Source: Microbacterium hydrocarbonoxydans
Lineage (GTDB): Bacteria > Actinomycetota > Actinomycetes > Actinomycetales > Microbacteriaceae
Length of the DNA: 64,000 nucleotides
Assembly (NCBI RefSeq): GCF_023715885.1
Contig: NZ_JAMBOY010000001.1
Location: 372,001 to 436,000, forward strand
Reading direction: 5' to 3'
Below are positions 14,373-22,677 of the stretch, piece after piece (within the stretch, counting starts at the first letter, position 1; each line of letters starts with the position of its first letter). The notes beneath the pieces are model-generated. The model saw only the letters and a list, made by a program, of their open reading frames with translations. It made no database searches and was not told where the DNA came from. The translations under genes and the position numbers were made by a program.

Positions 14373-15380
14373 ATGTCGAATCCCGCGACCATCTACGAGG
14401 TCGCCAGCCGCGCCGGCGTGAGCATCTCGACGGTCTCCCTGGCCATCAACCACCCGGCCCGCGTCAGCGCCAAGACCCGCACACTCGTGCTCGCCGCCGC
14501 CGACGAACTGGGTTTCGTGCCGAAGGAGCGCGCGATCGCCCGGGCCAAGGCCGGTGTCGGCCGGATCGCCATGGTCGCGCCGTTCTCGTCGTACCCGAGC
14601 TTCGCGGAGCGCATGGCCGGAGCGATGGAAGCCCTGGGCGACGACGGCACGCAGTTCGTGGTGTTCGATCACGAAGACATCGCGACCTCCGACTCCCCGC
14701 TGCTCGACACTCTGCCGGTGCGCGGGCACGTCGACGGCCTGATCATCATGGGCATCCCCCTGCAGGATGCCGCGGCCGAGCGCCTCGCCACCCGGCTGCC
14801 GACCGTGCTGGTCGATCAGAAGCATCCGCTGCTCTCCAGCGTCTGGGTCGACGACCTCGGCGGCGGACAGCTGGTCGGCGCCCGCCTGCTCGCGGGCGGA
14901 CACCGCCGCGTCGTGTTCGTGCGCGAGACGGAGACGTCGTTCCTCGACGACTCCCCGGCGCAGCAGCGCGTCGACGGATTGCGCTCGGTCATGGGCGACG
15001 ACGCGGTGCGCGAGATCACGATCAGCCGCACGCCGTCGGCCGGACGCGAGGTGATCGCCGAGTACTGGGGCGACGGCGCGGACTGGCGGCCGACCGCCGT
15101 CTTCGCACACCGCGACCTCGTCGCCCTCAGCGTGCTGGGAGCGGCACGCGAGGCGGGGCTGCACGTGCCCGGCGACGTGTCGATCATCGGGTACGACGAC
15201 GACGATTCCGCCGCCGCGCTCGACCTGTCGACGGTCGCGAACCCGCTGCGTGAGAGCGGCCGCGAGGCGATCCGTCTTCTGCGCGAGATGATCGCGCACC
15301 CGGACGCCGCCCCGACCCAGGTCGAGCTGCCGCTGATGTTCCGCGCGCGCGGATCGTCGGGGCCTGCCCCTCAGAGCTGA
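14373..15380 (+). CDS. LacI-family transcriptional regulator of the importer/hydrolase regulon
   Basis: 335 residues. The N-terminal DNA-binding domain is clear (ATIYEVASRAGVSISTVSLAINHPARVSAKTR, about 5-36, with the hinge helix following) and a periplasmic-binding-protein-like sensor domain follows (GHVDGLIIMGIPL, DDLGGGQLVGARLLAGGHRRVVFV, DVSIIGYDDDDSAAALDLSTVANP). ATG 14373 has GACGAGGAC upstream. The operator just before it recurs at the divergent promoters of the peptide-type ABC operon (minus strand) and the esterase at 21714, so this protein probably represses both and itself. It ends convergently with the hydrolase at 15371, overlapping it by 10 nt. The inducer is unknown. Confidence 0.9.
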   Translation: MSNPATIYEVASRAGVSISTVSLAINHPARVSAKTRTLVLAAADELGFVPKERAIARAKAGVGRIAMVAPFSSYPSFAERMAGAMEALGDDGTQFVVFDHEDIATSDSPLLDTLPVRGHVDGLIIMGIPLQDAAAERLATRLPTVLVDQKHPLLSSVWVDDLGGGQLVGARLLAGGHRRVVFVRETETSFLDDSPAQQRVDGLRSVMGDDAVREITISRTPSAGREVIAEYWGDGADWRPTAVFAHRDLVALSVLGAAREAGLHVPGDVSIIGYDDDDSAAALDLSTVANPLRESGREAIRLLREMIAHPDAAPTQVELPLMFRARGSSGPAPQS

Positions 15381-16327
15381 GCCGGGCGCTCCGCGAAGTC
15401 CCGGAGCACCGAGACGACCTCGCGGTGCCAGAGCCGCGCACCGCGATACCCCTGCAGCAACGACTGCGTGCCGTGCAGCGACCCCAGGTGCCGGGTGCCG
15501 GTCACGCGGTTCCCCGCCGCGGCCAATCGCTCCACGAGCGCTTCGCCGCCCGCCCGCAGCGGGTCGAACTCCGCGGTCATCACGTGCGTCGTCGGCAGAC
15601 CGCGCAGATCTCCGCGAAGGGGCGACACCGCGGGCGACTCGGCATCCTGCTCGCTCACGTATCCGGCACGCAGGTCGGCGACCGACGGCAACCCGTTGAG
15701 CTCGCCGTACTCCGGCAGCCAGGGGGCGTCGTCGGAGAGATCCACGACGGGCACCTCGAGCAGCTGTCCGCGCACCGGCACTCCGTTGTCACGGGCCCAG
15801 AGGCAGAGGGATGCCGCGAGCGCACCGCCCGCCGAGACCCCGCCGACGACGATGCGGGTCGGGTCGATCCGCAGTTCGGCGCTGTGCTCGCGAAGCCACG
15901 ACAGGGCGGCCCTGGCGTCGAGCGATGCGGCCGGATGCGGCCTCATCGGGGCGAGGGCGTAGTCGGGGCAGAAGACCGCGTACTCCGCCTCCACCGCCCG
16001 GTTGCTGCAGAACGCGACGTTGATGAGTTCGTCGAGGTCGCCCAGTCGGAATGCACCGCCGTGCAACACGAGGTAGGCGGGCAGTTCGCCGATCGCCCCG
16101 GCCGGCCGGTACTCGTCGATGCGCAGGTCGCCCGACTCGGTCGCGATCCGGTGCGTCGTGCGCGCGGCGGGCGACGGGATCTCCCCGAACTCCGCGAAGA
16201 GGCGGTCGCTGAGTAAGCGCGAGCGGGTGCGCTCGTCGGCATCCGGGTCATGGGTGTCCGAGACGTCGGCGATACGGCTCTGCCAGACGCGGATGGTCGG
16301 GTCGAGCGCAGGCGAGGTGAGGGTCAT
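15371..16327 (-). CDS. Alpha/beta hydrolase, hormone-sensitive-lipase-like (HSL family)
   Basis: 318 residues from ATG 16327, which overlaps the stop of the upstream ATPase (ATGA). It has the oxyanion motif LVLHGGAF (86-93, HGG variant), the nucleophile elbow GVSAG (163-167, Ser165), an acid in FDPLRAGGEAL and the late histidine in GSLHG. These are features of the HSL-type carboxylesterases, which cleave short acyl or aryl esters. There is no signal peptide, so it should be cytoplasmic. It is the last gene of the importer operon, which suggests that it hydrolyses the imported compound. Confidence 0.88.
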   Translation of the reverse strand: MTLTSPALDPTIRVWQSRIADVSDTHDPDADERTRSRLLSDRLFAEFGEIPSPAARTTHRIATESGDLRIDEYRPAGAIGELPAYLVLHGGAFRLGDLDELINVAFCSNRAVEAEYAVFCPDYALAPMRPHPAASLDARAALSWLREHSAELRIDPTRIVVGGVSAGGALAASLCLWARDNGVPVRGQLLEVPVVDLSDDAPWLPEYGELNGLPSVADLRAGYVSEQDAESPAVSPLRGDLRGLPTTHVMTAEFDPLRAGGEALVERLAAAGNRVTGTRHLGSLHGTQSLLQGYRGARLWHREVVSVLRDFAERPAQL

Positions 16328-17160
16328 CGGAGGAGGGTCTTTCGGGATCGGCGGGCGCGTTGCACGACCGGGTCGGGGGAGGGCACGGCATCGAGAAGAT
16401 TCCGGGTGTAGTCGTTCTGCGGCGACGCGAGCACGTCGGCAGTGGCGCCGGACTCGACGACGCGGCCGTAATGCAGCACGGCGAGCCGGTGCGCGACGTG
16501 CTCGACGACGGCGAGGTCGTGCGTGATGAAGAGGTAGCTGACCCCGGTGCGCTGCTGCAGCTCGGCCAGCAGGTTGAGGATCTGCGCCTGGATCGAGAGG
16601 TCGAGTGCGCTCACCGCCTCGTCGCACACCACGAGCCGCGGCTCGACGAGCAGTGCCCGGGCGATCGCGATGCGCTGCCGCTGGCCGCCCGAGAAGTCGG
16701 AGGGGTACTTCTGCGCCGCGGCCGCGGGCAGCCCCACGACGTCGAGCCAGCGCTCGATCCGGGCGCGGCGATCGGCGGCATCCGTCGCGATGCCGTGCGC
16801 GCGCAGCGGCTCGCTGAGCGTCTGCCCGATCGTCAGCGCGGGGTTAAGCGACGCGTACGGGTTCTGGAAGATCACCTGGATGTCTTTGGTGAGCTGCCGG
16901 CGCCGTGCTGCCCCCACCTGCGTGATGTCCTCGCCCGCGAAGGCGATGCGGCCGCCCGAGACGGGGGTGAACCCGAGCACGGCGTTGCCGATCGTCGACT
17001 TGCCCGAGCCGCTCTCGCCGACGAGGCCGAGAGTCTCACCCGCTTCAATGCTCAGCGAGACGTCGTCGCTCGCGCGCACGGGGAGCGATCGTCTGCGCCC
17101 CCGGTAGTCGACGACGAGGTGCTCGATCGTGAGCAGGGGCTCCGAATCGCGGATGGTCAT
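16324..17160 (-). CDS. Oligopeptide-type ABC transporter ATPase (OppF/DppF-like)
   Basis: 278 residues from ATG 17160, coupled to the gene before and after by ATGA overlaps. It shows Walker A GESGSGKST (48-56), a Q-loop in IFQNPYASLNP, the signature FSGGQRQR, Walker B LVVCDEAVSALD and the H-loop THD. The C-terminal YTRNLLDAVPSPDP is typical of the oligopeptide/nickel group. It pairs with the NBD fused to the permease at 17157-18998 to power import. The frame extends upstream, but that part lies inside the neighbouring gene. Confidence 0.92.
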   Translation of the reverse strand: MTIRDSEPLLTIEHLVVDYRGRRRSLPVRASDDVSLSIEAGETLGLVGESGSGKSTIGNAVLGFTPVSGGRIAFAGEDITQVGAARRRQLTKDIQVIFQNPYASLNPALTIGQTLSEPLRAHGIATDAADRRARIERWLDVVGLPAAAAQKYPSDFSGGQRQRIAIARALLVEPRLVVCDEAVSALDLSIQAQILNLLAELQQRTGVSYLFITHDLAVVEHVAHRLAVLHYGRVVESGATADVLASPQNDYTRNLLDAVPSPDPVVQRARRSRKTLLR

Positions 17161-18998
17161 GCGTGCACCGCCTTCAGCTCGTGGGTCCGGATGCAGCGGC
17201 TCTCGCGCTCGTCCTCCGGCACGACGAGCGGGATCGCGCCCGCCCGGCAGGCGTCCGTGACGAGCGGGCAGCGGTCGGCGAAATGGCACCCGACCGGCCA
17301 GTGCGCCGGCTCCGGCACCTGCCCGGGTATCACCGGCAGCGGCTCGCCGGGAGTGGCGGTCTGCGGGTTCGCCGCGATGAGAGCGCGCGTATAGGGATGC
17401 AGGGGTTCGGCGAACAGATCGACGATGTCGGCCTGCTCGACGAGCTCTCCCGCGTACATGACCAGGGCGCGATCGCACAGATCGGCCAGCACGCCCCAGT
17501 CGTGGGTCACGAGCACGATCGACGTACCCAGCCGCTCACGCAGGTCGGCGAGCAGGTCCAGGATCTGGCGCTGCACGGTGACATCGAGCGCGGTCGTCGG
17601 CTCGTCGGCGATGAGCAGGGACGGCCGGCTCGCGAGGGCGAGCGCGATGCCGACGCGCTGTGCCATGCCGCCGGAGAGTTCGTGCGGGTACATGCGCGCG
17701 ACATCCGCCGCGTGGGGAAGACCGACCAGTCCGAGCAGCTCGATCATGCGCGCCTCGGTGGCCCGACGGTCGCTCCTGTCGTTGGTGCGCACGGCCTCCC
17801 TCAGCTGCGAGCCGATGGTGAACACCGGGTCGAGAGTGTTCATCGGCTCCTGCGGGATCAGCCCGATGCCGGAACCCCGACGCCGCGCAAGGCCGCGCGT
17901 GACGTCGGCGCCCTGGAACCGCACGCTGCCGGCGACGATGCGCCCGCCCCGGGCGAGCAGCCCCAGCACCGCGCGACCTGTGACCGACTTGCCGCTGCCC
18001 GACTCGCCGACGATGCCCACCACCTCGCCCGGCGCGACGTCGAACCCGACATCGCGCACGACGACGGTGCTGCCGAAAGCGACCGTGAGCCCGCGCACGC
18101 TCAGCAATGCGTCGGGATCGTGCGGTGTCGTCTCGCGAATCGGCTCCTGACGGCCGGCCTTCGTCCGCGTCGGCGCCGAGCCGCGCTGCGTCACCGCATC
18201 GCGGGCGCCGTCGCCGACGATCCCCAGGGCGAGCACGAACAGCGCGATCAGCAGACCGGGCGGCACGAGCTCCCAGGGGTTGCTGGTGAGGTTCGCCGCG
18301 GCATCCTTCACCATCGCCCCCCAGCTCGGCGCCGGCGGCGCGACGGAGAATCCGAGGAAGGCGAGGCCGCTTTCGACCAGCACGGCGCTCGCGGCGAAGA
18401 GCGTGACCTGCACCGTCACGGGCCCGGCGAGGTTCGGGAGGATGTGACCGGCGACGATCGCGGCCGGGCGCAGGCCGGAGGCACGCGCCGCCCGCACATA
18501 GAGCTCCGCGGACGCGGCGATCGTCGTCGCCCGCACGACTCGGAAGACGCTGCCGAATCCCAGGATGCCGAGGGTGATCATCGCCGCCACGATGCTCGTG
18601 CTGAACACGGAGAGCACGACGAGAAGGATCACGATCACCGGAACGGCGAAGAGGATCTCGACGGTGCGGCTGAGGAGCGTGTCGATCCATCCGCGTCGAT
18701 AGCCGGCGACGAGCCCGAGCGGCACACCGAGGATGACGAAGACGACCGTTGCGATCAGGGTGCCCACCAGCGTCGTCTGTCCGCCGTGCAGAAGCCGGGA
18801 GAGGATGTCGCGGCCGAGCGTGTCTGTGCCCAGCCAGTGCGCCGCGGAGGGCAGCTGATTCGCGCTGGCGAGATCCTGAACGAGCGGTCCGTACGGGGCG
18901 ACGAGGTTCGCGAAGGCGCACGCCAGGACGACCACGACGATGAACCCGAGGGCGACGACGGCGAGAGGGTTGCGCAGGAAGGCGCGGAGAGAGGTCAT
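17157..18998 (-). CDS. Fused oligopeptide-type permease (DppC-like) and ATPase (DppD-like)
   Basis: One 613-residue protein instead of two. Residues 1-275 are a DppC-type permease: an N-terminal membrane helix, WLGTDTLGRDILSRL (55-69), the EAA loop RASGLRPAAIVAGHILPN (172-189) and about six helices. A linker (276-297) follows. Residues 298-613 are a DppD-type ATPase with Walker A GESGSGKS (331-338), LSGGM (441-445), Walker B LLIADEP (461-467), His499 and a C-terminal cysteine-containing segment (CHFADRCPLV) typical of the family. I see no stop or frameshift at the join. Such fusions occur in Actinobacteria. It starts at ATG 18998, overlapping the DppB-like stop (ATGA). Confidence 0.92.
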   Translation of the reverse strand: MTSLRAFLRNPLAVVALGFIVVVVLACAFANLVAPYGPLVQDLASANQLPSAAHWLGTDTLGRDILSRLLHGGQTTLVGTLIATVVFVILGVPLGLVAGYRRGWIDTLLSRTVEILFAVPVIVILLVVLSVFSTSIVAAMITLGILGFGSVFRVVRATTIAASAELYVRAARASGLRPAAIVAGHILPNLAGPVTVQVTLFAASAVLVESGLAFLGFSVAPPAPSWGAMVKDAAANLTSNPWELVPPGLLIALFVLALGIVGDGARDAVTQRGSAPTRTKAGRQEPIRETTPHDPDALLSVRGLTVAFGSTVVVRDVGFDVAPGEVVGIVGESGSGKSVTGRAVLGLLARGGRIVAGSVRFQGADVTRGLARRRGSGIGLIPQEPMNTLDPVFTIGSQLREAVRTNDRSDRRATEARMIELLGLVGLPHAADVARMYPHELSGGMAQRVGIALALASRPSLLIADEPTTALDVTVQRQILDLLADLRERLGTSIVLVTHDWGVLADLCDRALVMYAGELVEQADIVDLFAEPLHPYTRALIAANPQTATPGEPLPVIPGQVPEPAHWPVGCHFADRCPLVTDACRAGAIPLVVPEDERESRCIRTHELKAVHA

Positions 18999-19984
18999 GC
19001 GGTTCTCGCCTTCGGGTCGAGGATGCCGGAGAGGACGTCGATGAGAAGGTTGGTCACCACGACGAACAGCGCGAAGGTGAGCGCGACGCCCTGGACGACG
19101 GGGATGTCGTGGCGGGAGGTCGCCTCGACGACGAGACCGCCCAGGCCCGGGAGGGCGAAGACGTTCTCGACGAGCACGGTGCCGCTGAACAGACCGATCA
19201 TCATCAGACCGATGACCGTGGTCACCGGGATCGCCGCGTTCCGTAGCACATGCCGGTAGACGATCGAGCGCTCGCTGAGTCCCTGCGCCCGCATGGCCGT
19301 GACGAACTCGCGGTCCAGCTGGGTGCGCATCGCGTCGCGGGTCTGCTTCGCGATCACGGCCACGCCGCCGATGCCGAGGGTGAGCACCGGGAGCACGAGG
19401 CTGAGGAACCACCCGAACGGCCAATACCCGAAGTCGATGTAGCCGGTCGCGGGGAACAGCGGCAGGGCGACCGCGAAGACAGACACGAGCAGGAATCCCA
19501 GCCAGAAGGTGGGAATGGAGACCCCTACGAGAGCGACGACGTCGATAGCCCGACCGATCGGCCCGTGGCTGCGAGCGCCGGCGACGCCCAGAGCGACTCC
19601 CACGACGACCGAGAACAGCAGGCTGCCCGCGACCAATGACAGGGTAACGCCCAGCCGTGACCCGATGAGGGACGACACAGACTGGTTGCTGAAGATCGAC
19701 GACCCGAGGTCGCCCTGCACCGCCGCGCCCAGCCACTGACCGTACCGCTCGATCAGCGGATCATCGAGGCCGAGCTGATCGCGCAGGGCCAGGTACTGCT
19801 CCTGCGTTCCGGTCTGGCCGAGGATCGTGCGGGCGGCGTCGCCGGGGGCGAGCGAGACGAGCACGAAGGTGAGCACTGAGACGACGAAGAGCAGGAGGAG
19901 GGAGGTGGCCAGCCACCTCGCCAGGCGGCGGGCGAAGAGCCCGCCGCGCTGACGAGACGGCGCGGCCGTGAAGGTGACGCTCAT
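18995..19984 (-). CDS. Oligopeptide-type ABC transporter permease (DppB-like)
   Basis: 329 residues from ATG 19984, whose first base is shared with the stop of the binding-protein gene (TGATG). It has the usual DppB layout: an N-terminal helix, an external region (LGLDDPLIERYGQWLGAAVQGDLGSSIFSNQSV) and a block of helices with the EAA motif in RAQGLSERSIVYRHVLRNAAIPV. It ends LIDVLSGILDPKART. It forms the transmembrane channel together with the permease half of the downstream fusion. Confidence 0.92.
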   Translation of the reverse strand: MSVTFTAAPSRQRGGLFARRLARWLATSLLLLFVVSVLTFVLVSLAPGDAARTILGQTGTQEQYLALRDQLGLDDPLIERYGQWLGAAVQGDLGSSIFSNQSVSSLIGSRLGVTLSLVAGSLLFSVVVGVALGVAGARSHGPIGRAIDVVALVGVSIPTFWLGFLLVSVFAVALPLFPATGYIDFGYWPFGWFLSLVLPVLTLGIGGVAVIAKQTRDAMRTQLDREFVTAMRAQGLSERSIVYRHVLRNAAIPVTTVIGLMMIGLFSGTVLVENVFALPGLGGLVVEATSRHDIPVVQGVALTFALFVVVTNLLIDVLSGILDPKARTA

Positions 19985-21558
19985 CAGCTCGCCGGCTCGA
20001 GGTCCACGATCGCGACGATCGGGTTCTCGCCGGTGGTCGACGCGACCGCCTCGGGATCGATCGCGTCGGTCGCGTACTGACCGAGCGGGGCCCAGGCAAC
20101 CGGCGCGTACCAGGCGAGGTCGACAAGGCGCGTCTCGATCTGCTCGCTGAGCTCTTTCACCTGGTCGGTCTCTGCCACCGCGAGCTGCTCCGAGAGGCTC
20201 GTGAGCTCGGCATCCGTCGACTTGAAGGCGTTGAAGAGCGCCGTCGGTCCGTACAGCTGCTGGTACTCGACGAACATCGGCAGAGTGCCGAAGCCGATCC
20301 ACGCGGCGGGGTACTCGCCCGAGGCCATCTTCGTCACGTACTCGTTGACGTCGGCCTTGCTGTCGGCCTGGATCGTGATGCCCACCTCGCGCAGCTGGCC
20401 CGCGATGGCCTGCACCATCGTGTCGCCGTTGAAGAACGGAGCGGACACGACCGGGAGGGTGAACCCGTCGGCGTACCCGGCCTCAGCGAGCAGCTGCTTC
20501 GCCTTCTCGGGGTCGTACGGATACGCGTCGTCGAGCGACTCGACGTAGCCGACGCCGTGCGTGGTCTGCGTGGTGGCGGACCCCCACTCGCCGTAGAGCG
20601 CGTCGACGATCGCCTCTCGGTCGATGGCGTAGTTGATGGCCTGGCGCACGCGCTGGTCGCCGAGAGCCGGAACGAGAGCGCCGTCGCGATCGAGCAGATT
20701 GAGCCCGGAGAACACATTCGGGACGAAGTGCACCTGCAGTCCGGCCTTCTCGGCCTCGGATGCCGTCGTGTAGTCGCCCGTCGTGAAGTCGATCTGGCCC
20801 GACTTCATGGCGTTGAGGGTGGAGCTGAGGTTCGGGATGACCTTGATCGTCACCTTGCTCCAGTGAACGTTCTCCTCATCCCAGTAGTTCTCGTTCGGGA
20901 CGTAGACGTAGGTGTCGTTCGCGATCGTCGCCTGCGCATCGAGCACGTAGGGGCCCGCTCCGGCGGTCATGGTTCCGAGGTCGTCGGCGTTCTCGAGTCC
21001 GGTCGGACTGATGACGTCGGCGATGCCGACACCGCTCTGCGAGAAGTAACGCGGCAGCTCGGGGTTGCCCTCGCTGAACGTGAGCTCCACGGTGAGGTCG
21101 TCGGGGGTGTCGATGGACTCGAGCGTCGCGAGGACCCCCGACATCTGACCGCCCGCGCCCTTGACGTACTCGAGGTGCTTCTTCACGCCCTCCGCAGTGA
21201 GGTCGCTGCCGTCGGCGAACGTGACTCCCTCGCGCAGGGTGAGACGGAAGGTCGTGTTCCCTTCACCGACGTACCCCCAGTCGGTCGCGAGTCCCGGGCG
21301 CAGCGTGCCGTCGGAGGCCGCCTGGATCAGCGGGCTGTAGGCGAGATCGACGTACCACTGGGCCGCCTGGTTGATCAGGGCAGGGTCGAGGGTGCCGGGC
21401 CCCGCCTGCATGGCGATCCGCAGTTCGGGCGGTGCCCCGTCGAATCCGTTCGGCCCACCGGCGGGCGGCGCGCAGGCGGTGAGAGTGGCGGCGAGCGCGG
21501 CGGCCGCGGCGGCGAAAGCCAGCAGTCGGCGCGTGCGCGAGGTGTGCTGTGACGACAT
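19984..21558 (-). CDS. Oligopeptide-type ABC transporter substrate-binding lipoprotein (SBP family 5)
   Basis: 524 residues from ATG 21558, with AAGGG 8 nt upstream; the longer frame begins in the operator region. The signal peptide ends at the lipobox LTAC with Cys29 as the lipidated residue. The body follows SBP_bac_5: GTLDPALINQAAQWYVDLAYSPLIQ, FRLTLREGVTFADGSDLTAEGV and VRQAINYAIDREAIVDALYG. It should capture the substrate outside the membrane and deliver it to the permeases. Family 5 members bind peptides, nickel or glycosides; with three ester hydrolases nearby, an ester-bearing molecule is possible. Confidence 0.92.
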   Translation of the reverse strand: MSSQHTSRTRRLLAFAAAAAALAATLTACAPPAGGPNGFDGAPPELRIAMQAGPGTLDPALINQAAQWYVDLAYSPLIQAASDGTLRPGLATDWGYVGEGNTTFRLTLREGVTFADGSDLTAEGVKKHLEYVKGAGGQMSGVLATLESIDTPDDLTVELTFSEGNPELPRYFSQSGVGIADVISPTGLENADDLGTMTAGAGPYVLDAQATIANDTYVYVPNENYWDEENVHWSKVTIKVIPNLSSTLNAMKSGQIDFTTGDYTTASEAEKAGLQVHFVPNVFSGLNLLDRDGALVPALGDQRVRQAINYAIDREAIVDALYGEWGSATTQTTHGVGYVESLDDAYPYDPEKAKQLLAEAGYADGFTLPVVSAPFFNGDTMVQAIAGQLREVGITIQADSKADVNEYVTKMASGEYPAAWIGFGTLPMFVEYQQLYGPTALFNAFKSTDAELTSLSEQLAVAETDQVKELSEQIETRLVDLAWYAPVAWAPLGQYATDAIDPEAVASTTGENPIVAIVDLEPAS

Positions 21559-21658
21559 TGTCGGTGCCCTTCTGAGCGCGGGAGCGCTGTCGCGACCTTC
21601 CGGATGAAGGTGGGTGTGTTCATGAAACCCGCGTCTCGACATTCTGTCAAGTGCTTGT

Positions 21659-21672
21659 TCGAAGCACTTCGA
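21659..21672. promoter_or_regulatory. Operator of the LacI regulator at 14373, importer/hydrolase copy
   Basis: TCGAAGCACTTCGA, identical to the site at 14348-14361. It also overlaps a second inverted repeat with arms AAGTGCTT (21649-21656) and AAGCACTT (21662-21669). It lies between the divergent binding-protein gene (start 21558) and the hydrolase (start 21714). Confidence 0.78.
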
Positions 21673-21713
21673 TATGGTGGGATGGCTGCAAGCCATTCGT
21701 CGAAGGAGACACG

Positions 21714-22658
21714 ATGCCGCTCGACCCGATCATCACCGAGGCCGATACCCGCGCGTACGCCCTGATGTCGTCCACGCCGGTGTCGTCACCCACCGAGCAG
21801 CGCGCCCTCGCGCTTCGGATCGACGAGGAGATCGTGTTGCCGCTCGTCGCCTCGCCCCCGCCGGTGGACGTGCGGACCGAGACGGTGCCGGTACCCGGAA
21901 GAGACGACGTGACGGTGCACGTCTACACGCCGGAGAGCGAATCGGCCGCCGGCGGGTACCTGTTCTTCTTCGGAGGCGCTTTCCGCCAGGGCGGCCTGCA
22001 CTTCCCGAGCGTCGACGCCGTGCTGCGCAGCCGCGCGGCGAAGGCCGGCACCGTGATCGTCGCGCCCGACTACGCGCTCGCGCCCGAGGAGCCGTACCCG
22101 ATCGCGCTCGCGCAGGCTGCGGCGGTGCTGCACTGGATGACGGAGCAGGCCGACGCACTCGGCATCGACCCGGCCGCGGTCTCGATCGGCGGGATGTCGG
22201 CGGGAGGAGACATCGCGGCGGTTCTCGCGCTGATGAACCGCGACGGCGACGGTATCCCGATCCGTCGTCAGATCCTCGAAGTGCCCGTCTCCGATCTGAC
22301 CGGCGGCCACCTCTCGCTGGAGGTCGCGCGAGACCTCGGCCTCGATGAGTCGACGATGGTGCCCATGATGCGCGAGCTCGCCGACAACTACCTCGCGGGA
22401 GCGGATCCGACGGCCCCTACCGCGTCTCCCCTCTTCGCGCCCGATCTGTCAGGGCTGCCCGACGCGCATGTCCTCGTCGCGGAGGTCGATGTCTTCCGGG
22501 GTGATGGCGAAGCGTACGCCGCGGCGCTGCAGGAGCACGGGACACCGGCGACACTGCACCACTTCACGGGCATGACTCATGGGAGTCTGGCCTATACGAA
22601 GGACGTCGCAGGAGCGCAGGAGTGGGAGCGCACCGTGGTCGACCTTCTTCGCGGCTGA
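21714..22658 (+). CDS. Alpha/beta hydrolase, HSL family
   Basis: 314 residues from ATG 21714, with GAAGGAG upstream; the operator lies before this start, so longer versions are rejected. It has an oxyanion motif variant FFFGGAF (84-90, with Phe in place of the usual His), APDYALAPEEPYP (117-129), the nucleophile elbow GMSAG (Ser162), Asp in EVDVFRGDGEAY and His in GMTHG. It is related to, but clearly different from, the hydrolase at 15371. It is probably cytoplasmic and repressed by the LacI protein. The loss of the HGG histidine may alter its activity. Confidence 0.86.
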   Translation: MPLDPIITEADTRAYALMSSTPVSSPTEQRALALRIDEEIVLPLVASPPPVDVRTETVPVPGRDDVTVHVYTPESESAAGGYLFFFGGAFRQGGLHFPSVDAVLRSRAAKAGTVIVAPDYALAPEEPYPIALAQAAAVLHWMTEQADALGIDPAAVSIGGMSAGGDIAAVLALMNRDGDGIPIRRQILEVPVSDLTGGHLSLEVARDLGLDESTMVPMMRELADNYLAGADPTAPTASPLFAPDLSGLPDAHVLVAEVDVFRGDGEAYAAALQEHGTPATLHHFTGMTHGSLAYTKDVAGAQEWERTVVDLLRG

Positions 22659-22677
22659 GGCAGGAGCGATGGGATCC

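Noticed and set aside
17163..19259. 698-residue plus-strand open frame across the importer operon
   Set aside because: Arg/Asp/Glu/His-rich shadow of the real minus-strand ABC genes, as expected in high-GC DNA.
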